DNA from: a virus
Length of the DNA stretch: 29,450 nt
Strand: one strand, 5' to 3'
Virus record (IMG/VR): IMGVR_UViG_3300031576_001300
Location: 1 to 29,450 of that record
Below are positions 20,149-28,602 of the stretch, in pieces (within the stretch, counting starts at the first letter, position 1; the number at the start of each line of letters is the position of its first letter). The notes beneath the pieces are model-generated. The model was given only the letters and a program-made list of their open reading frames with translations, was not told the DNA's origin and searched no databases. A program made the translations under genes and the position numbers.

Positions 20149-20474
20149 TCGTTGCCGTCTTGCAATCGGAGCTTGTGAAGTCCCACGAATGCGAGACGGC
20201 CGCACCGGCGATCCGGGAGATCATGGGCTGTGATAAGCCAAAGCCCGAGCATCAATGTTTTAAGTTCGACGGCATCGTGATTGATCGGTGCCCTGGTCAT
20301 TACGTGAAAGAAGGCGGACTCATCAAGTTCGCCTATGAGCTTCATAACTGGCGCGAAAAAGGATTTTTGCCATACCCGGGCGGCTATATGGATCAGCCGA
20401 ACCGAATAGTCGAGATCTTAAATTACATGGACTACTTGTTCGCCGAAAAAATTAAACGAGAAATCACCAAATGA
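19729..20474 (+). CDS. Frameshifted G-GT-type chaperone fusion
   Basis: A -1 shift at 20139-20145 joins the G-like protein to the downstream frame (open from 20145 to 20474) giving about 248 residues: ...GEDLKK-LIVAVLQSELV.... In lambda the equivalent gpGT is made by -1 slippage in a small fraction of rounds and is needed for tail assembly; its T part binds the tube protein. The downstream frame has Cys/His residues (KSHECE, MGCDKPKPEHQC, DRCPGHYV) that could bind metal. It has no good start of its own; TTG 20160 lacks a ribosome site. Confidence 0.8.
20139..20200 (+). promoter_or_regulatory. -1 programmed frameshift signal
   Basis: Slippery heptamer A-AAA-AAC (20139-20145) in the right register, directly before UAA (20146-20148). 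After an 8-base spacer, 20154-20163 (GCCGTCTTGC) can pair fully with 20191-20200 (GCGAGACGGC), ten pairs with one G-U, loop 27 bases. The frame after a -1 slip is exactly that of the downstream T-like part. Confidence 0.82.
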
Positions 20475-22282
20475 GCGACGCGACCCTAAGTATCAAGCTT
20501 CTCTTGGACGACAAAGACGCTCTTTCGAAGCTTAACGGCGCTCTAAAGCAAATCGGGAGCGACTCAAGAAGCACCGCCGATTCGATGAATTTAAGCTGGG
20601 CGGGGTTTGCCTCCCAGCTTTTCATCGTCGAAAAAGCCATAGGGCCTGTGATTGATCTCATGAAGAGCGCTGTCGTCGAAGCCCAAAAAGACGAAGAGGC
20701 GATTCACCGGCTGTCAATGGCGCTTCAAAACCAAGGCTTCACGACCGATGCCGTCTCGAAAAAATATGAAGAGATGGCGGATAGCTTCTCCCGGTCGACG
20801 CGTTTTAGTAAAAGTGCCGTCGAAGAAACGATTACAACCCTCGTAAATTTAGGCAACGTGGGCCCGGGTGAGATGGATAAAATTACCCGGGCAACGCTTA
20901 ACCTTGCCACGGTAACAGGCCGCGATCTCCCGCAAGCCGCACTCATCATGGCCAAGGCCGCCGAAGGCAATCTCACCGCTTTAAAGAAATGGGGCATTGA
21001 GCTCGACGAAAACAAATCCAAATCCGAGCAGTACGACCAGCTTCTTGAAATTCTCTCCACACGCTTTGGCTCGGCCGCAACCCAAGACGTAAAGAACTTC
21101 TCCGGCGCACAGGCGCAGCTGGGGAACGCTATTCATGAGGTTTTGGCGGAGCTCGGGAATTTCGTCATTAAGTCGCCGGCAGTTCAGGCGGCCATGGCCG
21201 GCATGACAAAAGGAGCGCTCGACCTTGCCGATAGTCTTAAGAAAATCAACGCAGAATCCGAAGGCGAGCGCTCGAAAAGATTCATGGAGGCGAATAAACA
21301 GAATCCCGATATTGATCGTTTTTTAAGGCAACAGAATGCATCGGCCATTGCCTCCGGTGGTGAAGCGCAAAACAATTTAGCACGGCCTTCGTCGGAGGAG
21401 AACTTTTTAAGGGATCTTGCCAATACCCGAACCCAGGTAGCCGCGCAGATTGAAGCCGACGAAGTCCTCCACAACCAGCGCATGGATGAAATTGACCGGC
21501 TCTTTCAGGACTCGAAGCTCAATCAAGTCATTTCACAAACCCAAACCGCAAGACTCATCAAAGAACAGGAAACACAGGATTTTCTCGAAAAAGAACAAAA
21601 GAAAATAGACGCGCTTTTAAAGACTTCCAATCTCGACAAAACAACACAAGACAAGCTTCTCCAATATAAAAAAGCCATCAAAGAAGCCGAGCTCGAGAAT
21701 CATCAAAAAACGCAAGAGGCAATTTTAAAGGCAGAGCTTCAAAAATTTAAGTATCAGTTTCAATTTGCCTCGGCTGTGGCGAATTTAACCCAAGAGCTCT
21801 CGATTGCCACAGGGTCAAGCGCCTTAAAAGGCATATCGATTGTTTTAAATGCCTCCGTTGCGGCCGCCAAAGCGATTATTGCGATCAAAGCGGCTGTGAA
21901 CCCCTTAGCGCGAATCACCGCCGCGGTGGAGCTGGCAGCCGTCGTTGTAAGTGCGGCGAACGCCTTTGCTCAAATCAATGCCGCCGAAAAGGCCTTAAAC
22001 GAATCAAAAAATAAAGAGCTTGAGCTTCCCAATATTCCGGGCCTAGCCGGTGGTGGCGTCATCCGGCGCGAAGGCGCGGTCCTTGTCGGTGAGCGGGGAC
22101 CTGAACTTTTGAACCTCCCGCGTGGGGCAACGGTGACGCCGAACCCCGAAGGAAACGTTTATCACATCCAGATTATCATCAATAACCCCGTTTTTACGCC
22201 CGATGATTTAGCGGATCAGGTCGTGAGAAACATCGGACCCCGGCTTTCGCAGTTTATCGATGTCGAAAGGGAGCGCCTCTAA
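20471..22282 (+). CDS. Tail tape measure protein
   Basis: A 603-residue, mostly helical protein after the chaperones, with ATGA overlap. The N-terminal 240 residues resemble tape measures of small siphoviruses (NLSWAGFASQLFIVEKAIGP, then NLATVTGRDLPQAALIMAKA and LTALKKWGIEL). A charged coiled-coil follows (about 290-430), then a hydrophobic part (SIVLNASVAAAKAIIAIKAA) that may insert into the membrane, and a C-terminal GGGVIRREGAVLVGERGPEL, frequent in tape measures. At about 1.5 angstrom per residue it predicts a tail near 90 nm. Confidence 0.93.
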   Translation: MSDATLSIKLLLDDKDALSKLNGALKQIGSDSRSTADSMNLSWAGFASQLFIVEKAIGPVIDLMKSAVVEAQKDEEAIHRLSMALQNQGFTTDAVSKKYEEMADSFSRSTRFSKSAVEETITTLVNLGNVGPGEMDKITRATLNLATVTGRDLPQAALIMAKAAEGNLTALKKWGIELDENKSKSEQYDQLLEILSTRFGSAATQDVKNFSGAQAQLGNAIHEVLAELGNFVIKSPAVQAAMAGMTKGALDLADSLKKINAESEGERSKRFMEANKQNPDIDRFLRQQNASAIASGGEAQNNLARPSSEENFLRDLANTRTQVAAQIEADEVLHNQRMDEIDRLFQDSKLNQVISQTQTARLIKEQETQDFLEKEQKKIDALLKTSNLDKTTQDKLLQYKKAIKEAELENHQKTQEAILKAELQKFKYQFQFASAVANLTQELSIATGSSALKGISIVLNASVAAAKAIIAIKAAVNPLARITAAVELAAVVVSAANAFAQINAAEKALNESKNKELELPNIPGLAGGGVIRREGAVLVGERGPELLNLPRGATVTPNPEGNVYHIQIIINNPVFTPDDLADQVVRNIGPRLSQFIDVERERL

Positions 22283-23046
22283 TGGCCGACGAAATCGACG
22301 TCAATATAGGCACGTTCAATCTCGATCAGACAAATAACGTCGCTATCGAAGATATCAATATCAGTGTCGCTAAATCAATCCAAGAATTTGACCTTCCAAA
22401 ATTCCACGGTGCCGTCGTTCCTATCGGAAAAAGAAAAACACTCGGCGTCAGGATTCGCGGCACGATCACGGGTTCGAACTACGACAATTTGCGAGCCATG
22501 CTCGACGGCTTAAAAGGCGCTTTTGAATCCAGCTCCGAGCAAAATTTAACGCTCGATGACGACCGGATCCTTAAAGTCCAATACAGGAATTTTGCTTATT
22601 CGTACAAAACGCTTCGAACATTCGCGGATTTTTCAGTCGATCTTGTTGCATCCGACCCATTTTGGTACGCGGCCAGCATCACGACCCATGACGAAAACCC
22701 GGCGGTCAGCACAACCCCTTTTGTCGTCAATAACCCGGGGAACGCTCCCGCGAGGGTCAGGGTTCAGATTTCCAACGCTTCAGGCAACATCATCGACAAC
22801 TGCAGGCTCGAAAATCAAACCACAGGCGAGACCATGCAGTACCGAGGAACGGTGCTCATGGGGAAAAATCTTGTGGTGAATAATCGCATGGATTTACAGG
22901 ATCTAGCCGTCACAAATGACGGCGTTGACGACATCAAGAATTTTGAAGGGGATTTTTTGACCCTCAACCCAGGAAACAACACGCTCGTTTTCACCGGCAC
23001 CGGAAGCACACGGGTCAAGATTGAATTTAGAGCCGCCTATTACTGA
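22282..23046 (+). CDS. Distal tail (Dit-like) protein
   Basis: A 254-residue beta-rich protein right after the tape measure. Its pattern fits the Dit/phage-tail family: an N-terminal beta domain with a long strand pair (GKRKTLGVRIRGTITGSNY), DLVASDPFWYA as the end of the N-domain, and a C-terminal jelly-roll-like domain with FVVNNPGNAPARVRVQISN. The F-W-Y-x-x-S motif and NPGNAPA-type linker are typical. It would form the ring joining the tube and hub. ATG overlaps the previous stop by one base. Confidence 0.8.
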   Translation: MADEIDVNIGTFNLDQTNNVAIEDINISVAKSIQEFDLPKFHGAVVPIGKRKTLGVRIRGTITGSNYDNLRAMLDGLKGAFESSSEQNLTLDDDRILKVQYRNFAYSYKTLRTFADFSVDLVASDPFWYAASITTHDENPAVSTTPFVVNNPGNAPARVRVQISNASGNIIDNCRLENQTTGETMQYRGTVLMGKNLVVNNRMDLQDLAVTNDGVDDIKNFEGDFLTLNPGNNTLVFTGTGSTRVKIEFRAAYY

Positions 23047-23065
23047 TCGAAAAGGAGACGAGGCA

Positions 23066-23395
23066 ATGGACAAAATCATTATCGATAAAATAACAAGAAT
23101 CATACGGGCGGTCACGACCGACGAAGATCCGATAATTTTACCGACCGAGGAAATTGTTCCGGTTGACTTCAAGGTTCTCTTAAAAGGAGAGAATCAGAAG
23201 CTTCTGGCGGATAACAAAACAATGGTTTCGGCAACAACCGAAGAGATCGAGCTGTACGCGGACATTCAAAACCCCAAAAGAAAGAAAAAAAGAGAGCTGA
23301 CCCAAGCCCTTGATGAAACCGTGACTTTTTTGAACGGCCAGGGCGACGGCAAACTCGCGGACGTCCTTCAAAAGTTAAAGGATTACATCGACTAA
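23066..23395 (+). CDS. Hypothetical tail-region protein, 109 residues
   Basis: ATG 23066 has AAAAGGAG nearby; the frame extends to 23021 but that part overlaps the Dit-like gene. The protein has a beta-rich first half (TEEIVPVDFKVLLKGENQKL), a very basic stretch (NPKRKKKREL) and a helical acidic tail (VLQKLKDYID). No family recognised. It lies among tail-tip genes and its stop is followed directly by the next ATG, so it is probably a minor structural or assembly factor. Confidence 0.6.
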   Translation: MDKIIIDKITRIIRAVTTDEDPIILPTEEIVPVDFKVLLKGENQKLLADNKTMVSATTEEIELYADIQNPKRKKKRELTQALDETVTFLNGQGDGKLADVLQKLKDYID

Positions 23396-24652
23396 ATGAA
23401 CGTCAAGGCTGGAAGTTTCGCAACGAATACCGCGACAGGCAACCAGGCCGTTACAGGGCTTGGTTTCCAGCCGAAGCTTGTTTTATTCTTCGGCGCCGCC
23501 GCGACGGGCGAAAATAGCGGCGAGTCCGACCTTAACCCATTCTTTGGCGCGGCAAAAAGTGCGACCAAAAGATGGTGCTCGACCGCGCACGATGACGATA
23601 CCCTCGCCACAGCCAACACTTGCAAAGGTTTCAGAAGCAATAAATGCATCATCGCCGCCCAACCGACCGACACGACACTCATGGAAGCGGATTTTGTCTC
23701 GATGGATTCGGACGGCTTCACGATCAACTGGACTACCGCCCCGGCCGCCTCGCGTGTTGTCTATTTTCTCGCCATTGCGGGCGATGATGTGGACGTCGAA
23801 GTCGGGATATTTGATTCGATTACCACGACCGGCTCACAGGCGATAACCGGCGTGGGTTTTGCACCTATGGGGCTCATCGTGGCGAACGGCACAATTAACG
23901 TAGCCGAAGGTTATGTGGGGGATTTGGTTTACACGATTGGTTTCGGATCATCCAGCCGGAATACGGTCAATGTCATTTCTTGCAACGACGCCGCGCTCAC
24001 TTCCGATACCGAGGGGTCGCAGCTGGGGAGTGCCATCTGCAGACGTCATCAGGTAAGTGTCACGAAACAAGCAAGTCTCACCTCGCTTGATTCGGACGGC
24101 TTTACGCTCAACTGGTCAACGAATTCAGCCGGAACGGCCACGCGCTGGGGATATGTGGCCATCGGCGGCGCAAATATTCGCTGTCACGCCGCCTTGGAAG
24201 TGGAGCCCACTTCGACGGGCAACTTTTCAAAGACAGGCTTGGGCTTTACGCCGCAAGCGATTCTCTTTTTGTCTCAATCGAAAGCGCCGAGCGGCGGGAT
24301 TAGCCCAGAGGGAAATCTTTTAATCGGCGTTGGAGTCAGCCCGTCGGAGCGCTTTGTGGCGGCGAACGACTCACGCGACAATCAGGCGAATATGCAAGCG
24401 CATAAGAAGCAGGCGTCAAACCGCTGTCTGCAACACATCACCGCCGGAGCAACATTGCCGCCGACCGTTAACGCGGATGTGGATGTCGTCTCGATGGACG
24501 GCGACGGATTTACTTTAAACCAGACAACTGCCGATGCGACGGGGAGAGAATACAACTTTTTCGCCATCGGCGCCGCCGGGCAGCCTTCTCGCGTGCGCCA
24601 TGACAATACACCGCACCAGCGCACCAAGTTTTTCAATGCGGTAACAAGATAG
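23396..24652 (+). CDS. Tail-associated protein with three internal repeats
   Basis: A 418-residue protein built of three tandem repeats of about 130 residues. Each has T-G-x-G-F-x-P (VTGLGFQPK 19-27, ITGVGFAPM 150-158, KTGLGFTPQ 279-287) and, near its end, a D-x-D-G-F-T-x-N motif (104-111, 232-239, 368-375) followed by a W- or F-rich strand with AI-G. These are beta domains of a kind seen in phage virion proteins of unknown function; I infer a trimeric or surface-exposed tail component. Expressed among the tail-tip genes. Ribosome site weak, so translation probably depends on the upstream gene. Confidence 0.72.
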   Translation: MNVKAGSFATNTATGNQAVTGLGFQPKLVLFFGAAATGENSGESDLNPFFGAAKSATKRWCSTAHDDDTLATANTCKGFRSNKCIIAAQPTDTTLMEADFVSMDSDGFTINWTTAPAASRVVYFLAIAGDDVDVEVGIFDSITTTGSQAITGVGFAPMGLIVANGTINVAEGYVGDLVYTIGFGSSSRNTVNVISCNDAALTSDTEGSQLGSAICRRHQVSVTKQASLTSLDSDGFTLNWSTNSAGTATRWGYVAIGGANIRCHAALEVEPTSTGNFSKTGLGFTPQAILFLSQSKAPSGGISPEGNLLIGVGVSPSERFVAANDSRDNQANMQAHKKQASNRCLQHITAGATLPPTVNADVDVVSMDGDGFTLNQTTADATGREYNFFAIGAAGQPSRVRHDNTPHQRTKFFNAVTR

Positions 24653-24661
24653 GGAGAAACC

Positions 24662-25258
24662 ATGGCCGCCACCGACGCTAAACCGATTCCGGTAAAAAAC
24701 CAAGCTTACAGGGCATATTTTGCGATCTATGACGCCGACGGGGATCCGGTGGCCGGTGCCGCGGGTCTTGATTCCGAAGTTTCAATAGACGGCGGGGCCC
24801 TGGCTGACTGCACGAATGAAGCGACCGAGATCGGGCAGGGCGTCTATTATCTCGATCTCACTGCTTCCGAGATGAACGCCGATGGGGTGGTGGTGATCGT
24901 GAAAACCACAACCGGCGGAGCGAAAACGACGGTCCTTACGATGTACCCCAAGGAGCCCGGCGATATTGTGGATGTTGCTTACAAGAAAAATATCGCCCAC
25001 GGCAATTATATGTTCCTCATGGTCGACGACACCGACGGCAAGACACCCGAAACGGGGCTTACGGGTATTACCTGCCAGCGCTCCATCGATGCGGGAGCGT
25101 TTGCGGCTTGCGCCAATAGCGCCTCCGAAGTCGGAAACGGCTGGTACAAAATCGATCTTGCGGCATCCGATTTAAACGGAGACGAGATCATTCTTCGTTT
25201 CACGAAAACCAGCGTTGCCCGAAACTGGGAACACAAAATAAGAACGGTGGCTTCCTAA
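24662..25258 (+). CDS. Tail-associated protein with two internal beta repeats
   Basis: A 198-residue protein consisting of two similar halves (about 12-100 and 112-190). Matching pieces are IDGGALADCTNEATEIGQGV and IDAGAFAACANSASEVGNGW, then YYLDLTASEMNADG and YKIDLAASDLNGDE. Each half is a beta-sandwich of the type found in phage tail and baseplate proteins. GGAGAAACC precedes the ATG. It probably sits on the tail tip or fibre. The Cys pairs are conserved between halves. Confidence 0.72.
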   Translation: MAATDAKPIPVKNQAYRAYFAIYDADGDPVAGAAGLDSEVSIDGGALADCTNEATEIGQGVYYLDLTASEMNADGVVVIVKTTTGGAKTTVLTMYPKEPGDIVDVAYKKNIAHGNYMFLMVDDTDGKTPETGLTGITCQRSIDAGAFAACANSASEVGNGWYKIDLAASDLNGDEIILRFTKTSVARNWEHKIRTVAS

Positions 25259-26548
25259 ATGACCGCCCGGATCGTATCTCCATCCAGCGTTGTCGTCACG
25301 CCCGACCTCGGCATAATCGGGAATTACTCCTCCGGGACGCCGGTTTCTACCATTTCGCCGTCAAGATATGCGATTGAAATACGTGATAAGAATTTTCAGC
25401 TTAAAAAACGCATCGAATCACAAGTCACGGCTCTTTCCTGGGAATGGAACCGGATCGGCGGGTGTGGCCGATGCACAGTCAAAGTAGACGGCAATTATAA
25501 AAGCTTTCAAGTAAATCCCGATGATGACGTTCGGATTTATCTTCCAAAGGCAGGCTCCGGGGCTCTTCTTTGGTACCGGGGTTATGTAGAGTCGGTTTCG
25601 CCTTCCATTCAAACCGGAAACTCAGGCTCCATCACAATTGAATGCACGGGCTACTTCGGCTGGCTTGACCGCATCATCGTTCATGATCAGGGCGCTTCCA
25701 AGGTTTATACGAATCAAGAGGTAAGCGCCGTTGTTCAGGACATCGTGGACAACTTCATCGTGGGAAACGCCGGGATCACGAGAGGCACGATCCAGGGAAG
25801 CACGTTCTCTCCGGATTCCATCTCTTTTAAGACGACGGCCAGAGACGCGATTCGCACCCTTTTTGATCTCATCGGAACGGTCGAATACGGCATCGACGAG
25901 AACTTGAAATTCTTCTGGTACAACCAGGATCCGGTTTTAAGGGACTTGTTTTATCTGGGAGACAAGGTCGTCAAGATCACCGACAGAGTTGATTTCAAGA
26001 ACATCGTGAACAAAGTTTATTTTGAGGGAGGCGAAGCAAGCCCCGGGGTGGTCTTCCAAACCACAGGCCAGTCTCAGTCAAGCATCAACCGCTACGGCAA
26101 GCACGAAGAAATTATCTCAAACGGCTCGATTTACACGATCAACGTCGCCAGTCAGTTTATTACGAGCGTTCTTCGCCAGCGAAGCATTCCCGCCCGGCAG
26201 CTTGCGGTGGGTTTAAAGAATATCCCGAAAAGACTTGAGGCGGTATTACCGATAGGTGCTTTCTCGGTGGTTGATCCCGACAATAATCAAACGGGTGCCA
26301 TTTACGGCACGACCGCGGCCGGAGGCTCGAATAAGTATTACGGCTCCATCTTAAGCGGCGGGTCAGGCCAGCTTTACGGTGGTGTGGCGAAACACCAAGT
26401 CGACCGTGTGCAGTATCAGATGAGCCCCGAAGACGGGCGCGTTCATGCCGAGGTTCAGTTTGGAACGTCGACTTCCTATTCAAGGGCATCATCGGCATTA
26501 AAAAGAATTGAACTGGAGCAATCGGCTTTAAGGCTTAGGAGCTTGTAA
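25259..26548 (+). CDS. Tail hub/baseplate protein (Tal or gp37-like)
   Basis: A 429-residue protein in the hub position. YAIEIRDKNFQLKKRIESQV and SWEWNRIGGCGRCTVKV is the N-terminal beta part, WYRGYVESV ... TIECTGYFGWLDR the typical ring fold, then a helical insert (DAIRTLFDLIGTVEYGIDEN) and FKNIVNKVYFEGG. This is the outline of siphovirus hub proteins of the ReqiPepy6 Gp37-like group and other Tal N-domains. It lacks the long C-terminal fibre of gpJ, so receptor binding must be done by other proteins. It would seal the tube and bind the tail fibres. Confidence 0.75.
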   Translation: MTARIVSPSSVVVTPDLGIIGNYSSGTPVSTISPSRYAIEIRDKNFQLKKRIESQVTALSWEWNRIGGCGRCTVKVDGNYKSFQVNPDDDVRIYLPKAGSGALLWYRGYVESVSPSIQTGNSGSITIECTGYFGWLDRIIVHDQGASKVYTNQEVSAVVQDIVDNFIVGNAGITRGTIQGSTFSPDSISFKTTARDAIRTLFDLIGTVEYGIDENLKFFWYNQDPVLRDLFYLGDKVVKITDRVDFKNIVNKVYFEGGEASPGVVFQTTGQSQSSINRYGKHEEIISNGSIYTINVASQFITSVLRQRSIPARQLAVGLKNIPKRLEAVLPIGAFSVVDPDNNQTGAIYGTTAAGGSNKYYGSILSGGSGQLYGGVAKHQVDRVQYQMSPEDGRVHAEVQFGTSTSYSRASSALKRIELEQSALRLRSL

Positions 26549-27495
26549 TGGCAGGATCAACCACTTATCCCTCAAGCGTTGACAATAAAACCGCCCTCCA
26601 AGACGGCGTCGATATTATTCAGGCGGATGACGTCAATGACGCCTACGTGCCGGTCGATGCGATTGAAACCTTCGTCGGAGCATCAGGAAAGCCGCAAAGC
26701 GGATCCATCGATCTTTTGGAATATCTGCGGTTTCTCGGGGATCCGGTAAATGAAGCCAGGGTCGAGTGGGTAAGCGCCATACAGCTTAAAATCAAAGCCA
26801 GCATTATCTGGTGCACCAATGCTTCGGGGTCAATCCGCGTCCCGCGAAAATTAACGGGAGATTTGACACTTAGTTTTACGGACCTCGACACAGGATCCGA
26901 AGCGGCAAGCACAAAATATTACGTGATTGCCGTTGCGGATGCCGCGAACACGACAATCACCGGCAAATTCAGCCTAAGCAAGACAGCGCCTTCAGGGATT
27001 ACGACGTTTGCGGTCCTAGCGTCCTTCGTGAATAACGCATCCTCCGATATTGACAAGTGGTCGGTAAAGAATTTTAGAGACCGCGCAAAAACAGGCGAGA
27101 TCATGGAATGGGCGGGAACGATTGCTTCACTTCCCGAAGGCTGGAAGCATTGCGACGGCGCGGCTATTTCAAGGACGCTATTTGACGACCTTTTTAACAT
27201 CATTGGGACGCAGTATGGCGCGGGTGACGGAAGTACAACTTACAACCTACCTGAAGCTCGAGACCGTTTTGTGGTCGGGGCAAAACAAGATGATTCGGGT
27301 GTTGCAAAAACGAATTTGACAGGCTCGCTTACGAAAAGCGGCGGCGATACAAATCAACCACCGAAAACGGGCAACGACTTAAACGGGGCCTTCCAGCCGG
27401 CAGGATCAAACCCGCCGCTTTCGTGCTCCAATTCGCCGCACCAGCATAATTTCACGCCGCCTTTCGTATCGTTTGTGGTGGCGATCAGGATTTAG
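26548..27495 (+). CDS. Tail fibre protein with phage tail-collar domain
   Basis: A 315-residue protein. Residues 1-180 include a beta-rich shaft-like part; residues about 183-245 are a clear tail-collar domain: GEIMEWAGTIASLPEGWKHC, then DGAAISRTLFDDLFNIIGTQ, YGAGDGSTTYNLPEARDRF. The end is His- and Pro-rich (SNSPHQHNFTPPFV), the usual close of such fibres. It is the best candidate for the receptor-binding or adhesin protein. It overlaps the hub gene by one base and is followed by an oxygenase gene. Confidence 0.88.
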   Translation: MAGSTTYPSSVDNKTALQDGVDIIQADDVNDAYVPVDAIETFVGASGKPQSGSIDLLEYLRFLGDPVNEARVEWVSAIQLKIKASIIWCTNASGSIRVPRKLTGDLTLSFTDLDTGSEAASTKYYVIAVADAANTTITGKFSLSKTAPSGITTFAVLASFVNNASSDIDKWSVKNFRDRAKTGEIMEWAGTIASLPEGWKHCDGAAISRTLFDDLFNIIGTQYGAGDGSTTYNLPEARDRFVVGAKQDDSGVAKTNLTGSLTKSGGDTNQPPKTGNDLNGAFQPAGSNPPLSCSNSPHQHNFTPPFVSFVVAIRI

Positions 27496-27504
27496 GGGGA
27501 CGCG

Positions 27505-28134
27505 ATGCACGAGCTTAAGGAAAATACCTTTATTTGCGTAGAAGACAACGCGCTTCCCACGTATCTTTGCGACGGGATCATTTCATTCTTTGAAGAATCC
27601 CACAAGAAACTGGAAGGACGCGTGATAGACGAAAAGGGAGAACATGTCGTTAATAAAAAAGCCAAGATATCGATGGATCTTGATTTGAGCGGTGAAACAG
27701 GTATGGGCTCTGATATCGATAGAGAGCTCTTTCGAATCGTTGGCCGCGCGTTCAATACCTATGTCGATATGTTCGGCGTCTTAAAAGCTTTCTCGGTGTA
27801 CGACACAGGGTATTTTCTGACGAAATATTTGAAAGACGAGGGGTTCTACGATTGGCACATCGATGCGGGGAACGACGCCACGATCAACCGTCTTTTCTCA
27901 TGCCTCATCTATCTCAACACCGTCGATTACGGAGGCGAGACGGAATTCTTTTATCAGAAGCTTTCGGTGAAGCCCATAAGGGGTAGGCTTCTTCTTTTCC
28001 CGGCCGCCTGGACGCATCTTCATCGGGGTATTGTTCCGGTCTCAGGCGATAAGTTCATCATGACAACCTTTTTGACGCACAAGATTAACAGTTCAATAAA
28101 ACTGCACGAATTGGGAGAGACGAAAAATGCTTAA
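27505..28134 (+). CDS. 2-oxoglutarate/Fe(II) oxygenase (prolyl 4-hydroxylase-like)
   Basis: A 209-residue protein with the full 2OG-Fe(II) oxygenase set: iron ligands H118 and D120 in DWHIDAG, distal H173 in HLHRG, and K183 in GDKFIMTTFL for the 2-oxoglutarate carboxylate. CLIYLNTVDYGGETEFF and VKPIRGRLLLFP are standard for the prolyl-hydroxylase-like group. It would hydroxylate a protein side chain or another substrate using oxygen and 2-oxoglutarate. Lying directly after the tail-fibre gene with AGGGGG upstream, it may modify a tail protein; such enzymes are known in many phages but their targets are mostly unknown. Confidence 0.9.
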   Translation: MHELKENTFICVEDNALPTYLCDGIISFFEESHKKLEGRVIDEKGEHVVNKKAKISMDLDLSGETGMGSDIDRELFRIVGRAFNTYVDMFGVLKAFSVYDTGYFLTKYLKDEGFYDWHIDAGNDATINRLFSCLIYLNTVDYGGETEFFYQKLSVKPIRGRLLLFPAAWTHLHRGIVPVSGDKFIMTTFLTHKINSSIKLHELGETKNA

Positions 28135-28321
28135 GCCCACGGGCGAGAAATTCAACGCCGAAATCGACGGAAAAATAAAAGAAGTGAATGTCTATAACCG
28201 AGACACGATGGTTACCGAAAGGGTCGATCTTGCATCGCTCAAAGTAAGGAAGGCGGTACTCGAAAAAGAGCTTGAGGAGGTAAATCAAATCATTTTGGAA
28301 ATTGTCGCAGAGGAAGCATAG
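28127..28321 (+). CDS. Hypothetical protein, 64 residues
   Basis: ATG 28127 with GGGAGAG upstream, overlapping the oxygenase end by 8 bases. An N-terminal beta part (NAEIDGKIKEVNVYNRDT) and a C-terminal acidic helix (LEKELEEVNQIILEIVAEE) likely to form a coiled-coil. No membrane segment and no family recognised. It precedes two small membrane proteins. Confidence 0.6.
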   Translation: MLKPTGEKFNAEIDGKIKEVNVYNRDTMVTERVDLASLKVRKAVLEKELEEVNQIILEIVAEEA

Positions 28322-28332
28322 GAAAGGGATCT

Positions 28333-28584
28333 ATGAACGAAACGATTAATTGGACGGCGATAAACGTTGTTTTTGGAGTTTTAACTTTTTTAGGCGGGAT
28401 CATGTTTGCGGTGACCGCTAAGATTTTCAATCTGTCGATTTCGCAGAAGCTCACGTCTTTTAAAGATGAAATTTTAACTCAAATCAGGCTCGAATTTCCA
28501 AACAAAGAAGTCACCAATACCAAAATGGACGAGCTTGAGCGCCGGATTACCGTTCTTGAAATCAACGGTAAGAAAAAACGATGA
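28333..28584 (+). CDS. Small membrane protein with coiled-coil, possible holin-like
   Basis: An 83-residue protein: short N-terminus, one membrane segment (VVFGVLTFLGGIMFAVTAKI), a charged region, and a coiled-coil tail with a basic end (MDELERRITVLEINGKKKR). This shape resembles phage hemolysin XhlA-type or single-span lysis proteins, in mirror order. Placed after tail-fibre genes where lysis genes usually are, but no endolysin is visible, so the function is inferred. AAGGG precedes the ATG. Confidence 0.6.
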   Translation: MNETINWTAINVVFGVLTFLGGIMFAVTAKIFNLSISQKLTSFKDEILTQIRLEFPNKEVTNTKMDELERRITVLEINGKKKR

Positions 28585-28602
28585 ACGAGGGAAGGAGATA
28601 TC

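Noticed and set aside
26548-27495. Diversity-generating retroelement target in the tail-collar gene
   Set aside because: No reverse transcriptase, no template repeat and no near-copy of its 3' end seen in the window.
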